A stretch of DNA of 64,000 nucleotides, from positions 248,001-312,000 of the forward strand of contig CAWKPB010000006.1 of assembly GCA_963851405.1 (NCBI GenBank), read 5' to 3'. Numbering within the stretch: the stretch's first letter is position 1; each line of letters opens with the position of its first letter. A program made the translations under genes and the position numbers. The notes below the pieces were generated by a model. That model saw only the letters and a program-made list of their open reading frames with translations, made no database searches and was not told the origin of the DNA. This document shows, in pieces, positions 50,722-60,471 of this stretch. This DNA is from JANPBY01 sp963851405 (GTDB lineage Bacteria > Actinomycetota > Actinomycetes > DATJPE01).

Positions 50722-53250
50722 GTGCTGCGCGCAACGCTTCGTAGCCTGTCCTCGCACAAGCTCCGCCTGACGCTCTCGGGACTGGCGGTGGTGCTCGGCG
50801 TCGCCTTCGTGGCCGGAACCCTGGTCTTCACCGACACCCTGCAGAAGACTTTCGATGACCTGTTCGTCCAAACGACCAGTGACGTGGTCGTCGAACCGCC
50901 GGGCGCTGGGTTGGCGCAAGGCGGCGACATACCGACGGCCGTGGTGCCCACCCTTCCGGCGTCCGTCGTGACCACCGTCCAGGGCGTCGAGGGTGTGGCC
51001 GTGGCGGAGGGCGCCATCCTGGTCGACGGTGTGCAGGTGGTCGGTGCGGATGGGAAGGTGCTTAACACCCAAGGCGCGCCCGCCTATGGCGGGAACTGGC
51101 CGACGAATGACGCGGTCAGCGCCTTCAGCCTGACTGAGGGCAAGGCCCCGACCAACAGCAACGAGGTGGTGGTCGACTCGCAGACGGCCGCCAAGGCCGG
51201 GCTGACCGTCGGCGGGCCGGTGACGATGGTGACACCTGGTCCCACCATCGAACCAACCGTCGTCGGCATCTTCCGATTTGGGACGACGGGCAACCTCGCC
51301 GGGGCGTCGATCGTCGCCTTCGACACCGCGACGGCCCAGGGCCTGCTCGTCGGGTCGGACGCCTTCACGAGCATCGACGTGAAAGCCGACGATGGAGTAA
51401 GCCAAGAGGACCTGGCGGCTTCCGTGCAGGCCGCAGTCGGCCCGCAGGCCGTTGTGAAGACCGGCGCGCAGGCTGCCGATGAGGCTTCCGCTCAGATTGG
51501 CGAAGCACTCAATTTCATCAACATCTTCCTACTGGTCTTCGCCGGCGTCGCGCTCTTCGTGGGCACATTCCTGATTCTCAACACCTTCTCGATGCTGGTC
51601 GCCCAGCGCACCCGCGAACTCGCCCTGCTTCGGGCCGTGGGTGCCACCCGCGGCCAGGTCACACGGTCGGTCCTGGGTGAAGCGTTCGTGGTCGGCGCCG
51701 TGGGAGGTTTGCTCGGCCTCGCTCTCGGCGTTGCCCTTGCCAGCGGCCTGCGGCAGATCTTCAAGCAAATCGGTCTGGATGCCGGCGGCAGCCTGGTTCT
51801 GCAACCAAGAACCGCTCTCGTAGCGATGACCTTGGGGATCGTGGTCACGGTGGTCTCCGCCTATCTCCCCGCCCGCCGTGCGTCCCGGGTGCCGCCGGTC
51901 GCAGCGATGCGCGATGACGCGACCCCCGCCACTCGATCGATGCGCCGTCGCACGTGGGTGGGTACCGGGCTCTTCATCATCGGCTTGGCAGCGCTCGTCC
52001 TAGGTGCCTCGGCCTCCGGCGGGCGCGCCGCGAGCTTGGTTGGACTTGGCGCCCTAGTGATGCTGGTCGCGGCGATCGTTTTGGCCGCGCCGCTAGCCGG
52101 CCCTGTCGTGCGGTTCGTCGGTGCTCCCTTCCGACGTTCGGCCACTGGTCGGATCGCAGTCGCCAATGCCGCCCGAAACCCTCGACGTACCGCAGCGACC
52201 GCCGCGGCCCTGATGATCGGCTTGGCCTTGGTCAGCGCGTTCGGCGTACTCGGGGCGTCGACGACCGCGTCAACTGATGCCCTCGTCGATGACACCATCA
52301 AGGCGGACTTCTTGGTGACGGGAGCCAACTTCCGACCGTTCAGTCCGGAAGCGACCGCTGCGGTGCGAGAGGTCGACGGGGTGGGCGTGGTTTCCTCCGT
52401 CCGTCTCGCCCCAGCGGAAATCAACGGAGAAGTCACAGCCGTGGCGGGAGTAGATCCGGCAACGGTTGAGTCGGCGTTCGCTATCCCTGTGACCGACGGC
52501 TCGGTTGCAGCTTTGAAGGAGGGCGGACTCCTGGTGGACGACGGGATCGCGGCCACTGAGGGCTACACCGTTGGGTCATCGGTCGAGGTCACCTTCACCA
52601 GCGGCCCTGCGACGCTGCCTGTGGTGGGCGTGTTCACCTCCGATGCTGGCCTCAATGGATATGTGACCTCACTCGACACACTGACCGCCGCTGGAGTTCC
52701 CCCGTTGGACTCCCAGGTGTATGTGGTCCTCGCCCCGGGAGCAGACACCGCGATGGTCCGGGCGGGGCTGGACGCGGCCCTTGGCCCATACCCCAACGTC
52801 ACGATCCAAGATCAAACCGAGCTCAAGGACGAAATCCGTAGCCAGGTCAACCAGCTGTTGTTCCTCATCTACGCGTTATTGGCACTGGCCGTTCTGATCG
52901 CCATCCTGGGCATCATCAACACTCTGGTGCTCAGCGTCGTCGAACGAACCCGAGAGATCGGCCTGCTACGCGCAGTGGGGACCAGCCGACGCCAACTGCG
53001 GAGCATGATTCGGATCGAATCCGTGGTCATTGCTGTGTTCGGTGCTCTCTTGGGCATTGTCTTGGGGGTCACGTTCGGAGTGGCACTGCAACGATCGATC
53101 GCGGACCAAGGGATCGAGGTCCTCAGCGTCCCGTGGATCCAACTGTTGATTTTCCTCGTCGTTGCCGCCGGCGTGGGGGTCCTTGCAGCCCTGTGGCCGG
53201 CCCGCCGGGCGGCGCGGCTGGATGTTCTTCAGGCCGTCACGACGGAGTAG
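50722..53250 (+). CDS. ABC transporter permease, double FtsX domain
   Basis: 842 aa. Two FtsX-like membrane modules (about residues 270-390 and 730-835) each have a large extracytoplasmic MacB-like domain in front; a central group of helices lies between. Repeated signatures are TRELALLRAVGATRGQV in the first half and TREIGLLRAVGTSRRQL in the second. The N-terminal helix is LSGLAVVLGVAFVAGTLVF. GTG start one base after the ATPase stop. The substrate is unknown; relatives move lipids, lipoproteins or peptides. Confidence 0.93.
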   Translation: MLRATLRSLSSHKLRLTLSGLAVVLGVAFVAGTLVFTDTLQKTFDDLFVQTTSDVVVEPPGAGLAQGGDIPTAVVPTLPASVVTTVQGVEGVAVAEGAILVDGVQVVGADGKVLNTQGAPAYGGNWPTNDAVSAFSLTEGKAPTNSNEVVVDSQTAAKAGLTVGGPVTMVTPGPTIEPTVVGIFRFGTTGNLAGASIVAFDTATAQGLLVGSDAFTSIDVKADDGVSQEDLAASVQAAVGPQAVVKTGAQAADEASAQIGEALNFINIFLLVFAGVALFVGTFLILNTFSMLVAQRTRELALLRAVGATRGQVTRSVLGEAFVVGAVGGLLGLALGVALASGLRQIFKQIGLDAGGSLVLQPRTALVAMTLGIVVTVVSAYLPARRASRVPPVAAMRDDATPATRSMRRRTWVGTGLFIIGLAALVLGASASGGRAASLVGLGALVMLVAAIVLAAPLAGPVVRFVGAPFRRSATGRIAVANAARNPRRTAATAAALMIGLALVSAFGVLGASTTASTDALVDDTIKADFLVTGANFRPFSPEATAAVREVDGVGVVSSVRLAPAEINGEVTAVAGVDPATVESAFAIPVTDGSVAALKEGGLLVDDGIAATEGYTVGSSVEVTFTSGPATLPVVGVFTSDAGLNGYVTSLDTLTAAGVPPLDSQVYVVLAPGADTAMVRAGLDAALGPYPNVTIQDQTELKDEIRSQVNQLLFLIYALLALAVLIAILGIINTLVLSVVERTREIGLLRAVGTSRRQLRSMIRIESVVIAVFGALLGIVLGVTFGVALQRSIADQGIEVLSVPWIQLLIFLVVAAGVGVLAALWPARRAARLDVLQAVTTE

Positions 53251-53256
53251 CCCAAC

Positions 53257-53961
53257 TCACGATCGCCAGTCGGCCAACATCGATCGCAGCCCGAGGGCCG
53301 ACAGATCAAGGAGCGACGCCGCGAGGAGCACGGAATGCTGCGCCTTCAAGGCTGCGGCAAAGGGAACCCCGACCACCAGACAACCCGCAGCCACTCCGGC
53401 TGCGGCCCCCGTCGGGCTGTCCTCGAGGACGATGCACCGGTTGGGCGCGGCCCCTAGACGACGCATGGCTTCCAGGTAGGGGTCCGGGGCCGGCTTGGTT
53501 CTCTCGACCTCATCGCCCGCGATGGTGAACTCGAAGCGATCCCCACCGACCGACGCCAACACCGCGTCCACGAGGATCCTCGGGGAAGAACTCACCAAGG
53601 CACACGGGATATCCGCGGCCACGAGATCGTCGAGCAGGGCATCGGCGCCGGGCCGGTGGTCAGCGCCGGCGCTGAGCAATTCGGCCATGGTGGAAACGAT
53701 CAGGGCCTCGACCTCCGCGGGATCTCCTCGGCCGGCCCGTTCGATCATGAAATGAGCGACCCGTCGTAGGGGACCGCCGACCATAGCGGCCGCGTCGTCC
53801 TCGCCCCAGTCACCTCCCAGCACCGCCATGACCCGTCGTTCGGTGTCGAACCACGCATGCTCGGTATCCACGAAGAGCCCATCCATGTCGAAGAGCACGG
53901 CCTGGAGTTCCGAGTGAGAGTCTGCGACCCTCGGGCCCGGTCTCTGAGGCTCAGCGGGCAT
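53257..53961 (-). CDS. HAD-superfamily phosphatase, beta-phosphoglucomutase-like
   Basis: 234 aa with a cap domain. Motif I VLFDMDGLFVDTE (nucleophile Asp, residue ~23), motif II ALVSSSPR, motif III in ERTKPAPDPYLEAM and motif IV VLEDSPTGAAAG are all present. This group holds sugar-phosphate phosphatases and mutases; the substrate is not evident. ATG 53961 is chosen because it overlaps the metH stop by 11 bases, placing the gene at the end of the metH transcript; ATG 53976 is also possible. Confidence 0.87.
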   Translation of the reverse strand: MPAEPQRPGPRVADSHSELQAVLFDMDGLFVDTEHAWFDTERRVMAVLGGDWGEDDAAAMVGGPLRRVAHFMIERAGRGDPAEVEALIVSTMAELLSAGADHRPGADALLDDLVAADIPCALVSSSPRILVDAVLASVGGDRFEFTIAGDEVERTKPAPDPYLEAMRRLGAAPNRCIVLEDSPTGAAAGVAAGCLVVGVPFAAALKAQHSVLLAASLLDLSALGLRSMLADWRS

Positions 53962-54649
53962 TGAAGTACTTGGCATCCGGATGGTGGACCACAAGAGCCG
54001 AGGTTGACTGCTCGGGATGCAGCTGGAACTCCTCGGAAAGCTTGACGCCAATCCGCTCGGGCCTCAACAGGTCCATGACCTGCGCCTGGTCTTCGAGATT
54101 GGGGCAGGCTGGGTAGCCAAAGGAATAGCGAGATCCTCGATATCCCTGTCCGAAGATCTCCTCCATCTGCGCTGAGTCCTCGGTCGCATACCCCCACTCG
54201 TCGCGGATGCGCGCGTGCCAGTACTCGGCCAGCGCCTCAGTGAGTTGCACCGACAGTCCGTGCAACTCCAGATAGTCGCGATACGCATCGGCGCCAAACA
54301 ACTCGTTGGCTGCTTCGCTCACCCGTTGGCCCATGGTGACGACATGAAACGCGACAACGTCCACCTCGCCGGATTCGCGAGGTCTAAAGAAGTCCGCCAG
54401 GCACAACCGCCGATCGCGGCGTTGTCGTGGAAACGCGAACCTGCAGCGCTCGGTGCGGCCGTCGTCTTGGAGGATCACGAGGTCGTTGCCTTCACTGACG
54501 CAGGGAAAGTACCCATAGACGACCGCGGCTTCCAGGATCGCCTCTGTTTTGACCCGTTCGAGCCACGCACGAAGGCGCGGGCGGCCCTCCCGCTCGACCA
54601 GTTCCTCGAAGGTCGCGCCGCCCTCCCCCGACCTGGCTTCAGGCCCCAT
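53951..54649 (-). CDS. metH: MetH activation-domain fragment (C-terminal, separated by a frameshift)
   Basis: An open frame of 232 codons encodes the S-adenosylmethionine-binding reactivation domain of methionine synthase, with the hallmark RYSFGYPACPNLED and DLLRPERIGVKLSEEFQLHP. Sequence family-like from FEELVEREGRPRLRAW onward continues straight from the upstream frame if one G is added near 54625-54629. The nominal ATG at 54649 lies inside the preceding domain and is not a natural start. Treat it as the 3' part of metH. Confidence 0.85.
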   Translation of the reverse strand: MGPEARSGEGGATFEELVEREGRPRLRAWLERVKTEAILEAAVVYGYFPCVSEGNDLVILQDDGRTERCRFAFPRQRRDRRLCLADFFRPRESGEVDVVAFHVVTMGQRVSEAANELFGADAYRDYLELHGLSVQLTEALAEYWHARIRDEWGYATEDSAQMEEIFGQGYRGSRYSFGYPACPNLEDQAQVMDLLRPERIGVKLSEEFQLHPEQSTSALVVHHPDAKYFNAR

Positions 54650-57435
54650 TGGCCGACGAAAAGGGCCCGCTCGTCCAGCCAGGGCGCGTACTCCCCCAGC
54701 GCGATGCCCCTGACCAATCGGTCCCCCCAGAAGGGGGGGGTCGGAATGGGGTTGTCTGCGAGCACATCCGAACGAGTCCCAGGCCCTTCGTCCGCAGCCT
54801 CCTCGGGGCGAGCAACGGTCCGGACCACTCGTCTGCGCAGCGGCGGCAGCGCCGGACCATCAGATCCGCGGCGATGGGCCACCAGAGCATCCATCAAGCG
54901 CAGTCCCTCGAAGGCATCCCGCGCGTAGCGGACCTCCCCGGAGTACGTCGCCGCCAGGTCCTGCTCGACGTAGCTACGGGTGAGCGCGGCTCCGCCCAAA
55001 AGCACCGGCCAACGCGTCGCGATGCCTCGTTGGTTCAGCTCTTCGAGGTTCTCTTTCATGACGACAGTTGACTTCACCAACAGGCCAGACATGCCAATGA
55101 CGTCCGCATGATGTTCATCCGCGGCCTCGATGATTGCGTTGATGGGCTGCTTGATGCCCAAATTGACGACCGTGAATCCGTTGTTGCTGAGAATGATGTC
55201 GACCAGGTTCTTTCCGATGTCGTGAACATCCCCCTTGACCGTGGCCAAGACGATCGTGCCCTTGCCCGCGTCGTCGGTTCGTTCCATGTGTGGCTCGAGG
55301 TAGGCCACAGCGGCCTTCATCACTTCGGCGCTTTGGAGTACGAACGGCAGTTGCATCTGACCTGAGCCAAAAAGGTCGCCGACGACCTTCATCCCATGAA
55401 GCAGCGTGTCATTCACGATCTCAAGAGCAGGACGTGTGTCCAGGGCCTGCGCCAAGTCCGTCTCCAGCCCGATTCTCTCACCATCGATGATGCGCCGCTC
55501 CAACCGCTCGAACAGCGGAAGTCCGGCGAGCTCCTCGGCGCGAGTTGCAGCCGCCGCCATGGCGGCTGCCCCCTCGAAGAGCTCGAGAAAGCGCTGCAGC
55601 GGGTCGTAATCCGAGGAGCGTCGGTCGTAAATGAGGTCGAGTGCTACCTGACGCTGGTCATCGGGAATGCGCATCATCGGGACAATCTTCGAAGGGTGCA
55701 CGATGGCCGAGTCCAACCCCGCCTTCACGGCTTCTGCCAAGAAGACCGAGTTGAGAACCTGCCGCGCCGCGGCGTTCAACCCAAAGGAAACATTCGACAG
55801 GCCTAACGTGGTCTGGACATCCGGATAGCGGCCCTTGAGTTCGCTGATCGCCGCGATGGTCTCCAGCGCGTCCCGACGTGACTCCTCCTGCCCGGTCGAG
55901 ATCGGGAATGTCAGGCAGTCCACCATGATGTCGGACAGCCGGATCCCCCATGTCTTCGTCAGGCTGTCAATGAGGCGCTCGGCAACCCGGATCTTCCACT
56001 CAGCGGTTCGCGCCTGGCCCTCTTCGTCAATCGTGAGCGCCACAACAGCGGCCCCGTGCTCGCGGACGATCGGCATGATCCGGCCGAATCGTGACGTGGG
56101 GCCGTCCCCGTCCTCGAAGTTCACGCTATTGATCAGCGAACGCCCACCCAAGCGTTCCAGCCCCGCCTCAAGAACGGCCGGTTCGGTCGAATCAAGCATC
56201 AGTGGCAACGTGCTCGCCGTCGCCAACCTCCCGGCGATCTCGGCCATGTCCGCTACGCCATCGCGGCCGACGTAGTCGATGCAGACATCGAGCAAATGGG
56301 CGCCATCTCGGGTCTGCTCGCGGGCGATCTCGACGCAGGTGTCCCACCGCCCGGCGAGCATCGCGTCCCGGAACGCCCGGGAGCCGTTCGCGTTCGCCCG
56401 TTCGCCGATCGCCAGGTAGGACGTGTCCTGACGGAAGGGCACGCTGACATACAACGAGGCCGCCGCTGCCTCAGCTCGCACGCGACGCGAGGCAATGGCG
56501 CGGCCCCCGACTCGATCGACGACGAGGCGAAGGTGTTCAGGAGTCGTCCCGCAACAGCCGCCCACGAGTGCCAGCCCGTACTCGCGGGTAAACGTGTCGT
56601 GAGCCTCTGCCAGCTCTTCGGGGGTCAGCGGGTAATGGGCTCCGGCCGCACCCAGGACCGGGAGCCCGGCGTTGGGCATGCAAGCAAGTCCCAGGGCCGT
56701 ACGCCGCGAGAGGTGACGGAGATGCTCCGACATTTCGGTCGGTCCGGTGGCGCAGTTGAGACCGATCAGGTCGATCCCCAAGGGCTCCAGCGCGGTCAGC
56801 GCCGCCCCGATCTCGCTGCCGAGCAGCATGGTGCCAGTGGTCTCCACGGTGACATTGACAATCAGCGGTAGAGGGGAGCCTGCTGTTCCCATCGCGCGGC
56901 GGGCACCGATCACAGCGGCTTTCGCTTGCAGCAGGTCCTGCGCCGTCTCGATGAGGACTCCGTCGATTCCTCCTTCCACCATCGCCTCGGTCTGCACCTG
57001 ATAGGCGTCGCGCAAGGTGGCGAAGGGCGCGTGACCGAGACTAGGCAGCTTCGTTCCCGGACCGATGGAGCCCAAGACCCAACGGGGAGCCCCGGGCGTC
57101 GAATAGGCGTCTGCACGTTCGCGAGCGATCTGCGCCCCTGCGAGAGCGACCTCTGCGATGCGCTCGGACGCGTCGTACTCCCCGAGGTTGGCCCAGTTGG
57201 CGCCGAAGGTGTTGGTTTCGATGCAGTCCACCCCAACGTCCAGGTAGGCGTCGTGGACCGCGCGAACGATGTCCGGCCTGGTCACGTTGAGGATCTCGTT
57301 GCAGCCTTCGAGACCGTTGAAGTCCTCAAGGGTCGGGTCTTGGGCTTGAAGCATCGTGCCCATGGCCCCGTCGCAGACCACGACACGCTCGCTCAGCGCA
57401 TCCTTGAGGGATTGCGCACGAAGGCGGGAGTCCAT
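54475..57435 (-). CDS. metH: Cobalamin-dependent methionine synthase, main part (frameshifted)
   Basis: 986 aa as read; 1161 aa once the frame is restored, a normal MetH length. It transfers methyl from methyltetrahydrofolate to homocysteine through cobalamin. Homocysteine domain (about 1-320) with zinc Cys in GLNCATGP and VGGCCGTTPEH; pterin domain (about 340-610); cobalamin cap and binding domain with VKGDVHDIGKNLV (His ligand) and MSGLLVKST. The frame leaves true sequence after VGQWGLKP and continues in a spurious Arg/Ser-rich tail. ATG 57435 is chosen; ATG 57471 is possible. Only 76 bases separate it from the divergent PAC2 gene. Confidence 0.92.
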   Translation of the reverse strand: MDSRLRAQSLKDALSERVVVCDGAMGTMLQAQDPTLEDFNGLEGCNEILNVTRPDIVRAVHDAYLDVGVDCIETNTFGANWANLGEYDASERIAEVALAGAQIARERADAYSTPGAPRWVLGSIGPGTKLPSLGHAPFATLRDAYQVQTEAMVEGGIDGVLIETAQDLLQAKAAVIGARRAMGTAGSPLPLIVNVTVETTGTMLLGSEIGAALTALEPLGIDLIGLNCATGPTEMSEHLRHLSRRTALGLACMPNAGLPVLGAAGAHYPLTPEELAEAHDTFTREYGLALVGGCCGTTPEHLRLVVDRVGGRAIASRRVRAEAAAASLYVSVPFRQDTSYLAIGERANANGSRAFRDAMLAGRWDTCVEIAREQTRDGAHLLDVCIDYVGRDGVADMAEIAGRLATASTLPLMLDSTEPAVLEAGLERLGGRSLINSVNFEDGDGPTSRFGRIMPIVREHGAAVVALTIDEEGQARTAEWKIRVAERLIDSLTKTWGIRLSDIMVDCLTFPISTGQEESRRDALETIAAISELKGRYPDVQTTLGLSNVSFGLNAAARQVLNSVFLAEAVKAGLDSAIVHPSKIVPMMRIPDDQRQVALDLIYDRRSSDYDPLQRFLELFEGAAAMAAAATRAEELAGLPLFERLERRIIDGERIGLETDLAQALDTRPALEIVNDTLLHGMKVVGDLFGSGQMQLPFVLQSAEVMKAAVAYLEPHMERTDDAGKGTIVLATVKGDVHDIGKNLVDIILSNNGFTVVNLGIKQPINAIIEAADEHHADVIGMSGLLVKSTVVMKENLEELNQRGIATRWPVLLGGAALTRSYVEQDLAATYSGEVRYARDAFEGLRLMDALVAHRRGSDGPALPPLRRRVVRTVARPEEAADEGPGTRSDVLADNPIPTPPFWGDRLVRGIALGEYAPWLDERALFVGQWGLKPGRGRAARPSRNWSSGRAARAFVRGSNGSKQRRSWKPRSSMGTFPASVKATTS

Positions 57436-57511
57436 GGCTGGGACAGCGTATCGACCGTGTTGCGAGAGCATCGACGTCTAGGCTTGCGGGACCAGCGACG
57501 GGAGGTGAACG

Positions 57512-58375
57512 ATGATCGAGTTGGACGGGGTTCCCGAGCTCGTTGACCCGCTGTTCATCGTGGCTTTCGAGGGCTGGAACGACGCAGGCGACGCCGCGAC
57601 GCAGGCCGTCGAGCACCTTGAGACCACCTGGTCCGCCGACCAGATCGCTGAACTCGATCCCGAGGAGTATTACGACTTCCAGGTGAATCGGCCCTACGTC
57701 TCCGTCGATGCGGACGGCCTGCGGGAGATCACCTGGCCGCAGACCCGCATCTCTATCGCCCGAGTTCCCGGCCAGGCACGCGACGTCGTACTGGTGCGTG
57801 GAGTCGAGCCAAGCATGCGCTGGCGAGGCTACTGCGGCGAACTCCTCGGCTTGGCGGTCGAACTCGGCGTTGAGAAGGTGGTCACGCTCGGAGCGCTTCT
57901 CGCAGATACGCCACACACTCGCCCCGTGCCCGTCACCGGTACGGCCACGGATCCGGGTGTTGCGCGAACACTCGGGCTGGATACGTCGCGATACGAAGGA
58001 CCGACGGGCATAGTCGGCGTCCTGCAGGATGCCTGCCAGCGGATCGGGGTGCCGGCGATCTCCGTGTGGGCCGCCGTGCCGCACTACGTGGCCCAGCCGC
58101 CTTGCCCCAAAGCCGCACTGGCACTTCTGCGCCGGGTCGAGGACTTGCTCGATATGCCGATTCCCTTGGGTGACCTCCCCGAGGAGGCTCGCGCCTGGGA
58201 GCGAGGCGTTGATGAGCTCGCAGCCGAGGACGAGGAGATCGCCGACTACGTGAAGGCGCTCGAGGACTCGCGCGACACCGAGGATCTACCCGAGGCGAGC
58301 GGCGAAGCCATCGCCTTGGAGTTCGAGCGTTATCTACGCCGACGCGGTGGGGACTCCGACCCGCGAACGCGCTGA
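57512..58375 (+). CDS. PAC2-family protein (Rv2125-like)
   Basis: 287 aa. The PAC2 fold is recognised from FIVAFEGWNDAGDAATQAV at the N terminus, LVRGVEPSMRW, and VVTLGALLADTPHTRPVPV in the centre; the C terminus is acidic and helical. PAC2 proteins act as proteasome-assembly chaperones in eukaryotes; the actinobacterial members have no proven role, and their presence in proteasome-bearing genomes is suggestive only. GGGAGG lies six bases before the ATG, and TAGGCT at 57479-57484 is a possible -10. Confidence 0.9.
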   Translation: MIELDGVPELVDPLFIVAFEGWNDAGDAATQAVEHLETTWSADQIAELDPEEYYDFQVNRPYVSVDADGLREITWPQTRISIARVPGQARDVVLVRGVEPSMRWRGYCGELLGLAVELGVEKVVTLGALLADTPHTRPVPVTGTATDPGVARTLGLDTSRYEGPTGIVGVLQDACQRIGVPAISVWAAVPHYVAQPPCPKAALALLRRVEDLLDMPIPLGDLPEEARAWERGVDELAAEDEEIADYVKALEDSRDTEDLPEASGEAIALEFERYLRRRGGDSDPRTR

Positions 58376-58404
58376 CGGCTGCCCGGTCTCGAATGCCTCA
58401 GGGC

Positions 58405-59631
58405 TCACAACGCGACACCCAGCAGGGCATCGACGCTGCGGCTGATCAGCCCCGGTCCGCCGGTGTCGGTCCCGCCACGCAGTCGTTGTTCTTCACACCA
58501 TCGATCCACGATCTCCAGAGCCCTTGGCGCCTGTAGATCATCGGCCAGGGCTCGGCGCATGTCAGCCAGGGCGCCTTCGGCTGAGGGGCCGGTTGGCGCG
58601 GATACGCCGGACCGCCAGCGCGCGAGGCGTTCCTGAGCCCGGATGAGGTCTCCCTCCGTCCAGCTCCAGTCGCTTCGGTAATGGTGGGCGATGAGGGCGA
58701 GCCGCACAGCCATCGGATCTACTCCAGCGGCGCGCATCACTGAGACGAGTACCAAGTTCCCCCTGGACTTCGACATCTTCTCTCCACCCAAGCCAACCAT
58801 GCCGGAATGAACGTACGTCCGCGCGTACGGCCACTCGCCCGTGACGACGTGCGCTTCGGAGGCACTCATTTCATGGTGTGGAAAAATCAGATCGCTCCCA
58901 CCGCCCTGCAGGTCAAAACTCATCCCCAGGTGTTCCAGCGAGATGGCCGTGCACTCGATGTGCCAGCCGGGCCGACCAGGTCCCAAGGTCGACTCCCAAG
59001 CCGGTTCACCCGGACGCTCCGCTTGCCACAACAAGCAGTCGAGGGCGTCCTTCTTCCCGACCCGATCCGGATCTCCCCCACGCTGGCCGAAATCCGACAG
59101 CATCTGGGCGCGATCCAAACCCGAGATGGTTCCGAACCTCGGGTCGGCGCCCACCGAGAAGTACCAGTCATCGTCTACCTGATAGGCAGCCCCCTCATCC
59201 CGCAACCTCTCGACGAGAGCGACCACTGCAGGGATGGACTCCACGGCCCCGACGTAGACGCGCGGAGGGACGACCCGAAGTTCAGTCATGTCCTCGTGAA
59301 ACAAGGCCGTCTCACGGTGCGCTAGCACTCGCCAGTCCTGCCCGGTCTCCGCGGCTCGTGCCAGTAAGGGGTCGTCCACATCGGTCACGTTCTGTACGTA
59401 GTGAACATCATGACCGGCGTCCAGCCAGGCCCGGTGAACTAGGTCGAAGGACACGTAGGTGTTCGCGTGGCCAAGGTGGGTCGCGTCATAGGGCGTGATG
59501 CCGCAGACGTACATCGTCGCCACGGGACCAGGAGCGGTCGGGACCAACTGCCCCAGGGCCGTGTCATGCAACCGTAGGGGTAGGCCATGCCCGGGGAGCG
59601 CGGGACGAGCAGGAGTGGGCCAGGGAAGCAC
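58405..59631 (-). CDS. mshC: L-cysteine:1D-myo-inositol 2-amino-2-deoxy-glucoside ligase
   Basis: 408 aa class I tRNA-synthetase-like enzyme that joins cysteine to GlcN-inositol in mycothiol synthesis. Nucleotide motifs are THLGHA (HIGH) and EKMSKSRGN (KMSKS); zinc and cysteine binding is expected from VCGITPYDATH and WHIECTAIS. Compared with CysRS it lacks the anticodon-binding end. GTG 59631 follows TAGGCT by six bases. It neighbours the SCO1664-DUF3090-MSMEG_4193 module, as in other actinomycetes. Confidence 0.95.
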   Translation of the reverse strand: MLPWPTPARPALPGHGLPLRLHDTALGQLVPTAPGPVATMYVCGITPYDATHLGHANTYVSFDLVHRAWLDAGHDVHYVQNVTDVDDPLLARAAETGQDWRVLAHRETALFHEDMTELRVVPPRVYVGAVESIPAVVALVERLRDEGAAYQVDDDWYFSVGADPRFGTISGLDRAQMLSDFGQRGGDPDRVGKKDALDCLLWQAERPGEPAWESTLGPGRPGWHIECTAISLEHLGMSFDLQGGGSDLIFPHHEMSASEAHVVTGEWPYARTYVHSGMVGLGGEKMSKSRGNLVLVSVMRAAGVDPMAVRLALIAHHYRSDWSWTEGDLIRAQERLARWRSGVSAPTGPSAEGALADMRRALADDLQAPRALEIVDRWCEEQRLRGGTDTGGPGLISRSVDALLGVAL

Positions 59632-59637
59632 CCCGGG

Positions 59638-59643
59638 AGCCTA
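59638..59643 (-). promoter_or_regulatory. -10 box of leaderless mshC
   Basis: TAGGCT on the minus strand, six bases before the GTG at 59631. Confidence 0.5.
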
Positions 59644-59663
59644 TCCGGGCTGACGCCGGTCGG

Positions 59664-60443
59664 TTAGAAGGGAGGCCACGGAACCGGCGGCCACTCGCTG
59701 CCCGGCTCGGGGAAGCGCCTGGAGTCGAGCAACCGGTCGATACGCGAAGCCGCCGCTACCACTTCTTCGCGCGTCAACAAGTCCAGCAGTTCCTCCGCCA
59801 ACGGGCCGTCCAGATCCGCTCCGAGCTGCGATCGCAAGGAACGCACCCTATCGAGTACTTCGGAGGGACAAGGCTGCCCCGCGAACTGCCACAGGAGCGT
59901 TCGCAATTTGTCCTCGACGCTGAAAGTCACCCCATGATCGACCCCCTGGACGCGACCGTCCGATCGCGGGAGTAGATGCCCGCCCTTCCGGTCGGCGTTG
60001 TTGATCACCGCATCCAAAACGACCATGCGGACGATATCGGGGTGATCGCTCACCGCCAGATCGGCGAGGTCTACGCCCTCCTCTGCATCAACCCACAACT
60101 GACACATGCCAAGGCCGAATGGCCCAGTGCGCATCACGGTGGGTGGGACGAGATCCCATCCAGTGGCCTGTGAGACCACATACGCGGCCACCTCCCGGTG
60201 AGCCAAGGTCCCATCGGGGAAATCCCACAACGGACGCTCTCCTGCGCTCGGCTTGTGCACGCACGCCGCGGTCAAACCATCGTCAGTAACCTCACAAAAC
60301 AGCGTCGCATTGCTCGCATCCACCAAGCGCCCAACGACCCGAAGCTCACCATCTCGTAGGAGATCTTCCACGCGTGCGCGCCCGATCTCGGAGATCAGGT
60401 CTCGACCAGGGTCGCGTCTGAGATCGCGCACGGACTCCACCAC
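59664..60443 (-). CDS. SCO1664-family protein, PI3/PI4-kinase-like fold
   Basis: 259 aa actinobacterial protein of unknown role. Kinase-like elements are present: Lys in CVHKPSAGERPLWDFP, Glu in LAHREVAAYVVSQ, a catalytic-loop-like DAVINNADRKGGH and a metal-site-like GVDHGVTFSVEDK. This matches the order of phosphatidylinositol-kinase/HipA-like enzymes, so ATP-dependent phosphorylation is plausible but unproven. GTG 60443 or the adjacent GTG starts translation; GGAG lies upstream. It follows DUF3090 by 28 bases on the same strand. Confidence 0.85.
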   Translation of the reverse strand: MVESVRDLRRDPGRDLISEIGRARVEDLLRDGELRVVGRLVDASNATLFCEVTDDGLTAACVHKPSAGERPLWDFPDGTLAHREVAAYVVSQATGWDLVPPTVMRTGPFGLGMCQLWVDAEEGVDLADLAVSDHPDIVRMVVLDAVINNADRKGGHLLPRSDGRVQGVDHGVTFSVEDKLRTLLWQFAGQPCPSEVLDRVRSLRSQLGADLDGPLAEELLDLLTREEVVAAASRIDRLLDSRRFPEPGSEWPPVPWPPF

Positions 60444-60471
60444 GGGCTCCAGTCTGTCCCTTGATGGCCGC

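Noticed and set aside
51861..52556. 231-codon minus-strand open frame inside the ABC permease gene
   Set aside because: Antisense to a well-conserved FtsX permease; Ala/Thr-rich without motifs.
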